Positions 31,226-39,628 of a DNA stretch of 43,388 nt are shown piece by piece. Below the pieces are notes generated by a model. It was not told where the DNA came from. It made no database searches and saw only the letters and a program-made list of their open reading frames with translations. Source of the DNA: Actinomycetota bacterium (GTDB taxonomy: Bacteria; Actinomycetota; Actinomycetes; Nanopelagicales; Nanopelagicaceae); assembly GCA_009705035.1 (NCBI GenBank), contig WLDB01000003.1, positions 1 through 43,388 on the forward strand. The letters run 5' to 3'. How positions within the stretch are numbered: position 1 is the first letter of the stretch; the number at the start of each line of letters is the position of its first letter. The translations under genes and the position numbers were made by a program.

Positions 31226-32346
31226 TGAGCACGAATACCTCTGAATACGGCAGACTTGACCCCATGTCTGGTAGTCCGATGTTGGAATCACTTGAGGCGC
31301 TAGTTCGAGCCGAATCACCGAGTAATGATCTCGCCGCCTGCCGACGAGTTCTCGAGGTCGCTATCGATATAGCAGCGCGCGAATTAGATGCACCGGCAAG
31401 AGTTGAAGAGATTGAAGGGCGCCCGGTTTTCTGGTGGGGCAGCAAGAATCCTCGCATCATTATCTTGGCACATCTCGATACTGTCTGGCCGATTGGTGGA
31501 TACCAACCAATATGGAACGTTGAAGGCGATGTAATTAGAGGTCCCGGAGTCTTCGATATGAAAGCCGGTTTTATTCAAGCTCTCTATGCCCTCAAGAATC
31601 TTCCAGGTGGATCGGAGAATGTTGCATTGATTGCAACGACCGATGAAGAGACCGGCAGTGCAACTTCAAAGAATTTCATCAAGGAGATTTCGGCGAAAGC
31701 TGAGGCTGTTCTCGTGCTCGAAGCATCACTTGATGGCAAGGTAAAGACTGGCCGTAAAGGCACCGCCATGTACCAAGTGGTTGTAAAAGGTCTCGCCTCT
31801 CATGCAGGTTTAGAACCTGAAAAGGGAATCAACGCAACGACAGAGGTGGCGCATATCGTGCTGGCCATGCTTGCTCTTGAAAATCCCGAACACGGAACCA
31901 CCGTTGTTCCAACAACTATGCAATCAGGCACATCCACAAACTCCGTACCTGATTCTGCAAAGCTTGATATCGATGTCCGATCGTTCTCAACAAATGATCT
32001 ACAGAGAATCGATACAGCTGTGCGATCACTCAAGCCAACAATTTCTGGAGCAACCCTTGAGATAACAGGCTCAATCAATCGACCTCCGCTGCAACCTGAA
32101 TCAACGCAAGAGCTTTATCTCATCGCTGAAAAAGTGGCTGCTGATATTGGCATTCCACCACTAGGTTCTGCAATTGTTGGTGGCGCTAGCGACGGAAATT
32201 TCGCAGCGGCTGCCGGAGCGCGAGTTCTTGATGGTTTAGGTGCAGTAGGTGGTGGTGCTCATGCATCACACGAATGGGTAAGTCTGAAGACACTTCAACC
32301 ACGTAGTGATTTTCTCAACGCACTTCTAAAGGAACTCATTAAATGA
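31222..32346 (+). CDS. M20 family metallopeptidase (carboxypeptidase G2-like)
   Basis: 374 aa; ILAHLDTVWP, GPGVFDMKAGFIQAL, ATTDEETGS, GGGAHASHEWVSL. Confidence 0.88.
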   Translation: MMSTNTSEYGRLDPMSGSPMLESLEALVRAESPSNDLAACRRVLEVAIDIAARELDAPARVEEIEGRPVFWWGSKNPRIIILAHLDTVWPIGGYQPIWNVEGDVIRGPGVFDMKAGFIQALYALKNLPGGSENVALIATTDEETGSATSKNFIKEISAKAEAVLVLEASLDGKVKTGRKGTAMYQVVVKGLASHAGLEPEKGINATTEVAHIVLAMLALENPEHGTTVVPTTMQSGTSTNSVPDSAKLDIDVRSFSTNDLQRIDTAVRSLKPTISGATLEITGSINRPPLQPESTQELYLIAEKVAADIGIPPLGSAIVGGASDGNFAAAAGARVLDGLGAVGGGAHASHEWVSLKTLQPRSDFLNALLKELIK

Positions 32347-33992
32347 GCGATGGACCACTGATTGTCCAGAGTGATAAAACGCTACTTCTTGATATAGATC
32401 ACCCGCTATCAACTGAGTGTCGACGCGCAATCGCACCATTTGCTGAACTTGAACGCGCTCCTGAACATATGCATACCTATCGCCTCACCAATTTGGGTCT
32501 CTGGAATGCAAGAGCAGCTGGACATGATGCTGAACTCGTAATAGATACCCTCATCAAATATTCACGCTATGCCGTTCCACACGCACTTCTGATTGATGTT
32601 GCCGAGCAGATGTCTCGCTATGGCCGACTTCGCTTAGAGGCAGATCCGGTACATGGATTGATTCTTGTTACAACAGATACTGCAGTTCTTGAAGAAGTGA
32701 TTCGCGCTAAGAAAATTGCGCCACTGCTTGGAATCCGAATTGATCAAGAAACAATCGCTGTACATCCAAGCCAGCGAGGTGCCATAAAGCAATCACTCCT
32801 TCGTTTGGGTTGGCCTGCAGAAGATTTCGCTGGCTATGTTGATGGACAAGCCCATCCGATTTTCCTAAAGCAAGAAGGTTGGAAAATTCGTGAGTATCAA
32901 GAGCATGCTGCTGAAGGTTTTTGGCATGGTGGCTCTGGTGTGGTCGTCCTTCCGTGCGGCGCTGGAAAAACAATTGTCGGTGCTGCGGCTATGGCACACG
33001 CACAAGCGACAACGCTCATTCTTGTTACCAACACCGTTGCCGCTCGTCAATGGCGAGATGAACTAATTAAGCGCACGACGCTAACAGAGGATGAGATTGG
33101 CGAATATTCTGGATCAAAGAAAGAGATTCGCCCAGTTACGATTGCCACTTATCAAGTGATGACAAAGAAGAAGAACGGCGTTTACTCTCACCTCGATCTC
33201 TTTGATAGCCATGACTGGGGTTTAATTATTTATGACGAGGTCCACTTGCTTCCGGCGCCAATCTTTCGATTTACCGCTGATATCCAATCACGACGCCGCT
33301 TAGGTCTTACCGCAACTCTTGTCCGTGAAGATGGCATGGAGGGTGAGGTTTTCTCATTAATCGGACCTAAGCGATTCGATGTCCCCTGGAAAGAGATTGA
33401 AGCACAGGGCTATATCGCGCCAGCTGAATGTATTGAAGTGCGCGTTAATCTCACTGAAGCAGAGCGACTTGCTTACGCCACAGCAGAGCCAGAGGAGCGC
33501 TATCGCTATTGCGCAACAACTCGCACAAAACGTGATGTTGTACAAGAGTTGGTAAGTCTTCATGCAAAAGAGCAGATTCTAGTTATCGGTCAGTATCTCG
33601 ATCAGCTAGATGATCTCGGTGAAACTTTAGGAGCCCCTGTTATTCAAGGTTCAACACCGCAGCGCGAACGTGAAGAACTTTTCCAGGCATTTAGAACCGG
33701 GGAGATTTCTTGCTTAGTGGTTTCAAAAGTTGCTAACTTCTCAATCGATCTTCCTGAAGCAACAATTGCTATTCAAGTATCAGGTGCCTTTGGGTCACGA
33801 CAGGAAGAAGCGCAACGCTTAGGTAGAGTTTTGCGTCCTAAGGCAGATGGTCGTGGTGCGCGCTTCTACTCAGTTGTTTCGCGCGACACTATTGATCAAG
33901 ATTTTGCCCAGAATCGTCAACGTTTTCTTGCAGAGCAAGGATATAGCTACACAATTATTGACTCTGACGATGTCTTTCAAGGGAAGATCTAA
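32343..33992 (+). CDS. XPB-type DNA repair helicase (SF2)
   Basis: 549 aa; LPCGAGKTIVGAAAM, LIIYDEVHLLPAPIFRFTADIQSRRRLGLTATLVREDGMEGEVFSLIGPKRFDVPWKE, EEAQRLGRVLRPK. Confidence 0.95.
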   Translation: MSDGPLIVQSDKTLLLDIDHPLSTECRRAIAPFAELERAPEHMHTYRLTNLGLWNARAAGHDAELVIDTLIKYSRYAVPHALLIDVAEQMSRYGRLRLEADPVHGLILVTTDTAVLEEVIRAKKIAPLLGIRIDQETIAVHPSQRGAIKQSLLRLGWPAEDFAGYVDGQAHPIFLKQEGWKIREYQEHAAEGFWHGGSGVVVLPCGAGKTIVGAAAMAHAQATTLILVTNTVAARQWRDELIKRTTLTEDEIGEYSGSKKEIRPVTIATYQVMTKKKNGVYSHLDLFDSHDWGLIIYDEVHLLPAPIFRFTADIQSRRRLGLTATLVREDGMEGEVFSLIGPKRFDVPWKEIEAQGYIAPAECIEVRVNLTEAERLAYATAEPEERYRYCATTRTKRDVVQELVSLHAKEQILVIGQYLDQLDDLGETLGAPVIQGSTPQREREELFQAFRTGEISCLVVSKVANFSIDLPEATIAIQVSGAFGSRQEEAQRLGRVLRPKADGRGARFYSVVSRDTIDQDFAQNRQRFLAEQGYSYTIIDSDDVFQGKI

Positions 33993-34200
33993 ATCGGTCG
34001 GGGTCTACTCGCCAAAAATCATGATGTTCGCCCCCAATATGGGTGACTGGAACTTGCTCTCCATAGAGTTTCTCTAACTTTTCATCGCCATCGATATAGA
34101 TAATCTCGAACTCAAAATTGAGCTCCGCCTGGAGAGACTCGAGAGTCTCGATTGCACTCTCGCAGAGATGGCATCCATGTCGCGAGTAGATAGTGACCAT
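33955..34200 (-). CDS. Glutaredoxin-like family protein (CxxC)
   Basis: 81 aa; VTIYSRHGCHLCESAIETL ... VPVTHIGGEHHDFWRVDPDRFRSSLE. Confidence 0.82.
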   Translation of the reverse strand: MVTIYSRHGCHLCESAIETLESLQAELNFEFEIIYIDGDEKLEKLYGEQVPVTHIGGEHHDFWRVDPDRFRSSLERHRQSQ

Positions 34201-34235
34201 AGTCTTATTCTCCCACCCTGATACCGTTACCCGCT

Positions 34236-36617
34236 ATGAGGGGTCGAAAATTCACTATCCGAGCGCTCTCTCTGCTCATTATCTCCTCTCTTCTCTCTTC
34301 TCTCGCGATCGCAGTAGAAGCGCAGGCAGTCACTCCATTTTTACAACGGCCAGCTACGCATTGGGGTCATACCCTTGCCGGTCCTGCTGCAACAAGTGAA
34401 CAGTTGCCCCGCCAAAAAGTCGCCCATCTTGAGGCGAAATCTAAATTTGTAATCAACTACAAGAATTTTCCGACGTGGGCAAAACGCGACTTTCAGGCAG
34501 CGGCAGATGTATGGGCATCACACTTTGCATCTTCTGCACCAGTAACAATCGATGCTAGTTGGGTTCAAATTGGAGCAGTAAATGTCTTGGGTAGCGCGCG
34601 TCCTGGAAGTTACTTCATTGGATTCGAAGGGGCCCCAGATTCAACACTTTGGTATCCCTCGGCTTTAGCAAATGCACTTGCAGGAAAAGATCTCGATAAG
34701 AAGCAAGCAGAGATAATAATTCAGGTGAATTCAGATGCTAACTGGAATACTCGCAATGATGGCCTTTCTTACTCACAAGAGTACGACTTGCAATCTGTCT
34801 TTCTTCACGAGATGGCGCACGGTCTCGGTTTTCTCTCTACCGATTCATTTGACCCCAACTTTGGTTTTGGGCGCATTGAAGAGCCAACTCCATTCGATGC
34901 TTACGCGCTAGTTGAAGATGGAAGGCGTCTATCAGATTTGCCATCACCATCAATCGAACTCGGTATTGCTCTACGTTCGCCACTTGTTTGGAGCGGAGCC
35001 CTTGGAGTTGCAGCTAACGGCGGAGTCAAACCCCTTTTATTCACACCAAAAGAGTATGAAGAAGGTTCTTCAGTAAGTCATCTTGATGAAGATACTTTTG
35101 CCGCTTCTGGCGAAAATGCAGTTATGACACCTAATCTCGAAGCCGGTGAAATTTTTCATAAACCTGGGCCTCTATTGCTGGCAATGATGGAAGATATGCG
35201 CCGTAAGCCACCTGCTGGAAAATCAACAGGTGTTCCACTGCCTGTAAGAAATGTGGAGGCGCTGATTTCAGATGGTGAAGCGATAATCTCCTTCGATCCA
35301 CCAGCGAATGCCCGCACTGCACAAATCAGCACATACACCGTTCGAAATAATGTTACCAATCAAGTTAAGAACTCGATAAAATCTCCCGTAAAATTCACCG
35401 GACTTAAGAATGGCTCGGCGTACTCATTTACTGTAATCGCCACAAATATCAATGGGTCTTCTGAACCAGTCGCAACCGAACAAGTTGTGCCAGCGCCTAG
35501 TTGGACGCGCTTTGTAATTGATGCCAAAAGTGATGCAAAGTTGCTTTCTAGCGCCACCTTTAATGGTGAACCTGCACTTGTCTATGCCGATTCAAAATCA
35601 GGGGATCTGCGAATAGCTCAATGGAATTCAAAGGCATGGATCAAGCGCACCGTCGATGGCGCGGGAGGATCACAGGGAAGAACAAACCTTCCAATCACGG
35701 GGGCGCTCTCTACCTGCGTAAATGGCACTGGGAAAAAGCAGACTCTCCATATCTTTTATGCTAATGAGGTTGATAAGGATTTAAGGTATGCAAAATATGA
35801 TGGCAAGAATTTCACATACGAAATTGTAGATGGAAACGGACCTCAGGTTAATTCCTATGACTCTCCACTTCGAGTGCGAACAGCATCTGATGTAAATGTT
35901 TCGAGTGCCTGCATTGCATCTGCGGGCGGAGTGCAAGTTTTTTACCGCGATGAAAGTCAAGGAATTCTTCTCGGCGCCGTGAAGAGTAAATCTGCAAAGA
36001 ACTGGGTATACGAGCTAGTTGATGGGGATCGGAAGACCGATGGAAGAACTACAGGAGATGTTGCATTTTCACTGAAGGCGATTTTCGATGGAAGAACCAG
36101 TTACCTTATCTACGATGCAGTTCTTGATATCAATCAGAAGGAGCAACCAACCGCGAGCGAGATTCGTTTAGCAACTCGTACAAATTTCTCCTCCAGCGGT
36201 TGGTCTTACCGAATATTAGAGAGCTCTACACCTACAAACCCAGTCTCGGGATTTGCGATTGCTATTGGAAAATCAATTAGTGGAATCTTTGCCACTTGGT
36301 TGGGTGGTGATTCTTTATCGCTACCTGAAGCAAAATCAGTTCGATGGATATCACTTTCACAGAATTCGACAGCGAGCTCGATCATCCCCGAAGGCCTTGG
36401 TACACCAAGTCGATATCTATCAACTGATACATCACTTATTGCCTTTAACTGCGAGAGGCGACTCTGTGCAGTCGATAAGAGTAAAACGATTCCAAAGAAA
36501 ATGTTTCTCTCTCCATACGAAAACCCAGATGGAATTGAATCCGCCTGGGTTAACGTAAATCGCGCGAAGTATCTTGTAGCTGGTATTTATGGCCAGCTTG
36601 TAATGCTCCGCCCTTAA
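34236..36617 (+). CDS. Secreted metzincin-like metalloprotease with FN3-like domain and C-terminal propeller-like repeats
   Basis: 793 aa; N-terminal signal sequence (LSLLIISSLLSSLAIAVEAQA), zinc motif HEMAHGLGFLSTD, FN3-like segment (PVRNVEALISDGEAIISFDPPANARTAQISTYTVRNN...), repeats of the type (Y)(A/R)D..L..A....W..(E)(L/I)VDG. Confidence 0.78.
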   Translation: MRGRKFTIRALSLLIISSLLSSLAIAVEAQAVTPFLQRPATHWGHTLAGPAATSEQLPRQKVAHLEAKSKFVINYKNFPTWAKRDFQAAADVWASHFASSAPVTIDASWVQIGAVNVLGSARPGSYFIGFEGAPDSTLWYPSALANALAGKDLDKKQAEIIIQVNSDANWNTRNDGLSYSQEYDLQSVFLHEMAHGLGFLSTDSFDPNFGFGRIEEPTPFDAYALVEDGRRLSDLPSPSIELGIALRSPLVWSGALGVAANGGVKPLLFTPKEYEEGSSVSHLDEDTFAASGENAVMTPNLEAGEIFHKPGPLLLAMMEDMRRKPPAGKSTGVPLPVRNVEALISDGEAIISFDPPANARTAQISTYTVRNNVTNQVKNSIKSPVKFTGLKNGSAYSFTVIATNINGSSEPVATEQVVPAPSWTRFVIDAKSDAKLLSSATFNGEPALVYADSKSGDLRIAQWNSKAWIKRTVDGAGGSQGRTNLPITGALSTCVNGTGKKQTLHIFYANEVDKDLRYAKYDGKNFTYEIVDGNGPQVNSYDSPLRVRTASDVNVSSACIASAGGVQVFYRDESQGILLGAVKSKSAKNWVYELVDGDRKTDGRTTGDVAFSLKAIFDGRTSYLIYDAVLDINQKEQPTASEIRLATRTNFSSSGWSYRILESSTPTNPVSGFAIAIGKSISGIFATWLGGDSLSLPEAKSVRWISLSQNSTASSIIPEGLGTPSRYLSTDTSLIAFNCERRLCAVDKSKTIPKKMFLSPYENPDGIESAWVNVNRAKYLVAGIYGQLVMLRP

Positions 36618-36629
36618 AATCTACTTCTA

Positions 36630-36728
36630 CTACTTAGCGTTTCTGCGCTGAATACGAGTCTTCTTGAGAAGTTTTTTATGCTTCTTCTTTGCCATACGCT
36701 TGCGACGCTTCTTGATTACGGAACCCAT
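36630..36728 (-). CDS. 30S ribosomal protein bS22 (AURKAIP1/COX24-domain small basic protein), 32 aa
   Basis: Translation [32 protein letters not shown]; closely resembles the mycobacterial bS22 sequence as I recall it; AGGAAG SD-like sequence upstream. Shorter than the ORF-track cutoff. Confidence 0.9.
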   Translation of the reverse strand: MGSVIKKRRKRMAKKKHKKLLKKTRIQRRNAK

Positions 36729-36777
36729 AAGTGATGCTCTTCCTAGTAGTAGTGCTGCGAAACTTCGATGGCAAAGG

Positions 36778-37980
36778 TTACCGCGATACTAGGGTAAAAA
36801 TCGAAATCGTTCCATCGCTCGAACTAGCCAGGCCAACGACCCCTCGTTCTCGGCTAAATTGTAGATTTATTGGCGTTACTAGCCCGGGGAATGCATGTGC
36901 TGCCTTAATTACTCCCTTGCCATCAAAAGTGAGGACGAGAAGAGATGGGGTGGTCGGCTTCCAAAGATTGATGCCGGGTATTGCAGATCGTGTTGTAAAT
37001 GCAAGATAAGAGTTAGCGCCATTCGTGACGACAATGGAAGAACCGGTCCCTGGAAAACGAGCTGTCCAGCTAGGTGCAAAGTTGTTACTAAATTTCGTGA
37101 TTGCGACTTCGCTGGTTTTACCTGCAATTACCTGACCGCTCAACAAATTACTTGGAGTGGCAGAGTTCCAACTCCGTACTGCGCCATTGGCAGAGCTACG
37201 TACAACAGTTGTTATCGCACCACTCTTCGATAACTTGATGAGAATTCCGTCTCGCTTCCCAGCAACTTTCTTGCCACCTAGTGTCTCCGCGCTAGAGCCG
37301 AATAGGAATGATGAGCCATCGCTCTGTCTCACCACAGAATTTATGGTTGTTTTTGAAGTTCCGACATTCACTACTTTTGAAAAAGTCCCGGTATTACTCA
37401 TATTCATTAAGAATGGCTTTGAATCCAAAGATCCCACAATTGATATCCCTGAAGTTGTTGCAGAGATTGCAGAGATTGTCGGCACTTTAACCATCGGATA
37501 TATGTATGTTGCGAGCAGCTCACCAGTTGGGGATACATTCCAGATTGTCAGCTGATTGAGATCAGCTCGAATTTCACTGATATCTTCTAAGCTCACGCCA
37601 TCGGGGTTATCGGCACCAAGAATTACGGTTGAACTTTCTACCATCAATATTGGCGCTGAATTTCCGCCAATCCAAAAATTCCCTAGAGTATCTAGAGTAA
37701 AAGTAGTCGCTACTTCATTATTACCCGAATCAATAGTCCGTTCCCAGGAGATTGATCCGGTGATATCAATGGCTTGGAGCGAAATATCTAAAGTTTGATT
37801 TACGGTATTGCTGAGAAAAACTGCATTTTTACCCGATTGCAAAAAGCTCTCTGCACTAATTGGAGCAGGCAGAACTGAACCAGTTTGAAGAGTAATTTTC
37901 TTGGGCGCTGCATAAGAAGTGCCAGAGCTCAACAAAAAGAGAGTAACTACAATCGCAACTACAGACTTACTTCTTTTCAT
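36778..37980 (-). CDS. Secreted protein with propeller-like repeats
   Basis: Signal peptide [25 protein letters not shown]; repeated short beta-strand segments ([58 protein letters not shown]). ATG at 37980 preferred over the tracked TTG at 37989. Confidence 0.7.
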   Translation of the reverse strand: MKRSKSVVAIVVTLFLLSSGTSYAAPKKITLQTGSVLPAPISAESFLQSGKNAVFLSNTVNQTLDISLQAIDITGSISWERTIDSGNNEVATTFTLDTLGNFWIGGNSAPILMVESSTVILGADNPDGVSLEDISEIRADLNQLTIWNVSPTGELLATYIYPMVKVPTISAISATTSGISIVGSLDSKPFLMNMSNTGTFSKVVNVGTSKTTINSVVRQSDGSSFLFGSSAETLGGKKVAGKRDGILIKLSKSGAITTVVRSSANGAVRSWNSATPSNLLSGQVIAGKTSEVAITKFSNNFAPSWTARFPGTGSSIVVTNGANSYLAFTTRSAIPGINLWKPTTPSLLVLTFDGKGVIKAAHAFPGLVTPINLQFSRERGVVGLASSSDGTISIFTLVSR

Positions 37981-37981
37981 C

Positions 37982-38779
37982 TTATCCAAGCTCTTGGGAT
38001 CTTTTAGCCGCCGCTTGCATCGCCTTGGCTACTACCTCTGATAGTTCTGATTGCGAGAAGGATGCCAGCGCAGCCGCCGTTGTCCCGTTAGGGCTTGTCA
38101 CTTTCTCTCGTAGAGTTTTCGGTGAATCTCCCGATTGACCAAGGAGGGCAGCTGCTCCAGTAATTGTCTGAATTGTTAGCTGCGTTGCATCTTCTCTGGC
38201 TAATCCCAGCGCAACCGCTCCATCGACCATCGCCTCAACGAAGGCGAAGAAATATGCAGGACCTGATCCACTAGTTGCCGTTACGGCATCTTGAAGATTT
38301 TCGGGAACCTCAATTGCAACACCTGTGGCTGCCAAGAATGTTCGCAGAAAGCTCTTCTGATCCTCATCTACACCGGGACCAAATGAATAACCAGAAGCTC
38401 CTAGCCCAATGAGAGCCGGTGTATTTGGCATCACTCTAACGATTGGGTGATTTCCTTCTAATTCATCGGCTATAGATTTAATTGTTTTACCAGCCGCAAA
38501 GGAGATTAGTAAGGTTTTCTGGTCACAACGACCATCCATCTCACGCAACGTTGCCTGCATATCTTGAGGCTTAACCACAAGCAGAATTGTTGTTGCCTTT
38601 GAAAGTAGTTCTTGCAGAGATAGGTGTGAGATCGAATATCGCGCTTCAAGCTCTTGCGCTCTTTCAGCTCGCTTTTCAGTGAAAGAGATATCGGTTGTAT
38701 TTACTCCACTGCGAATAAGGGCGGCAATTAGAGCCTCACCCATTACTCCGGCACCGATTACTCCAACATGATTAGCCAT
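37982..38779 (-). CDS. proC: Pyrroline-5-carboxylate reductase
   Basis: 265 aa; GVIGAGVMGEALIAALIRSG, VRVMPNTPALIGLGASGYSFGP, ATSGSGPAYFFAFVEAMVDGAVALGL, LREKVTSPNGTTAAAL. Confidence 0.95.
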   Translation of the reverse strand: MANHVGVIGAGVMGEALIAALIRSGVNTTDISFTEKRAERAQELEARYSISHLSLQELLSKATTILLVVKPQDMQATLREMDGRCDQKTLLISFAAGKTIKSIADELEGNHPIVRVMPNTPALIGLGASGYSFGPGVDEDQKSFLRTFLAATGVAIEVPENLQDAVTATSGSGPAYFFAFVEAMVDGAVALGLAREDATQLTIQTITGAAALLGQSGDSPKTLREKVTSPNGTTAAALASFSQSELSEVVAKAMQAAAKRSQELG

Positions 38780-38785
38780 GGGCTA

Positions 38786-38791
38786 AGAGTA
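38786..38791 (-). promoter_or_regulatory. Candidate -10 (TACTCT) for leaderless proC
   Basis: TACTCT-TAGCCC-ATG on the minus strand (6 nt spacing). Confidence 0.4.
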
Positions 38792-38795
38792 CGCG

Positions 38796-38801
38796 TAGGC
38801 T
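38796..38801 (+). promoter_or_regulatory. Candidate -10 (TAGGCT) for the leaderless gene at 38810
   Basis: TAGGCT-CACCCACT-ATG (8 nt spacing). Confidence 0.4.
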
Positions 38802-38809
38802 CACCCACT

Positions 38810-39619
38810 ATGTCCGAGGTTAAAGCAGGTTTCGCACGCGACTGGATTGAGTTTGCAGTCCCCAATAGCGAAGATGAGATTTATAAGTGTGATCTCACTT
38901 GGCTAACCTCTAATTGGACCTGCATATATGGTGATGGTTGCAAAGGAGTTTTTGCCAACCGACCAAATGATGGTTGCTGCACAGAAGGCGCTATGTACTC
39001 AGATGCCGCTGATGAAGAGCGCACACTTCGCGCTGCTGAATTTCTTACTCCAGATATGTGGCAGTTCTATCAAGAAGCTAGGCCAAAAAAAGCTGGTGGA
39101 AAATTAAGAATTACTGATACAGACGAAGATGATGAACGTAAAACTCGCACCGTTGATGATGCCTGTATCTTTCTGAATCGCAAAGGTCATGAGGCTCCAG
39201 GATTTACTGGATCATACGGTTGTGTACTTCACCATCTTGCACAGAAACGCGATATGCACTTTTCGGATACGAAACCAGATGTGTGTTGGCAACTACCTTT
39301 GCGTCGAAGCTATGAAACTCGCGAAGTCGGCGAACGCGAATACTCCATTATTGTTTTGGGCGAGTACGAAAGACTCGCTTGGGGCGATGGTGGTGAAGAT
39401 TTCGATTGGTACTGCACAAGCAATACCGAAGCTCATGTCGGAAAAGAGCCGGTTTATATCTCCAATAAAGCGGAGCTCCTGAAGTTAATGGGAGAAGAGG
39501 CATATGCCATTCTCGCCGAGCATTGCGATCGCCGTATTGAAGGTATCAAATTAGCTCAATCACGCTCTCTGCCGCTCTATGTTATTCAGCATCCAGCAAC
39601 ACTTGGTGCTGCAAAGTAA
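38810..39619 (+). CDS. Conserved actinobacterial cysteine-rich protein, function unknown (YkgJ/DUF3109-like cysteine cluster possible)
   Basis: Conserved-looking cysteines: WTCIYGDGCKGVFANRPNDGCCTEGAMYSD, DACIFLNRKG, YGCVLHHLA, KPDVCWQLPLRR. Start set at ATG 38810 (MSEVKAGF). Confidence 0.72.
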   Translation: MSEVKAGFARDWIEFAVPNSEDEIYKCDLTWLTSNWTCIYGDGCKGVFANRPNDGCCTEGAMYSDAADEERTLRAAEFLTPDMWQFYQEARPKKAGGKLRITDTDEDDERKTRTVDDACIFLNRKGHEAPGFTGSYGCVLHHLAQKRDMHFSDTKPDVCWQLPLRRSYETREVGEREYSIIVLGEYERLAWGDGGEDFDWYCTSNTEAHVGKEPVYISNKAELLKLMGEEAYAILAEHCDRRIEGIKLAQSRSLPLYVIQHPATLGAAK

Positions 39620-39628
39620 CCTTGCATT

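Noticed and set aside
34134-34149. Inverted repeat GAGACTC-GA-GAGTCTC
   Set aside because: Inside the glutaredoxin coding sequence and explained by the codons for ETLESL; loop too short for a good hairpin and no regulatory context.
34261-34312. CT-rich tract (ctctctctgctcattatctcctctcttctctcttctctc) near the start of the metalloprotease gene
   Set aside because: Encodes the Leu/Ser/Ile-rich signal peptide; not a uniform tandem repeat, so no support for phase variation.
36667-36682. Run of six A residues (AAAAAAC) in bS22, as a possible frameshift site
   Set aside because: Out of phase for a -1 slippery heptamer and explained by Lys-Lys codons in a very basic protein.
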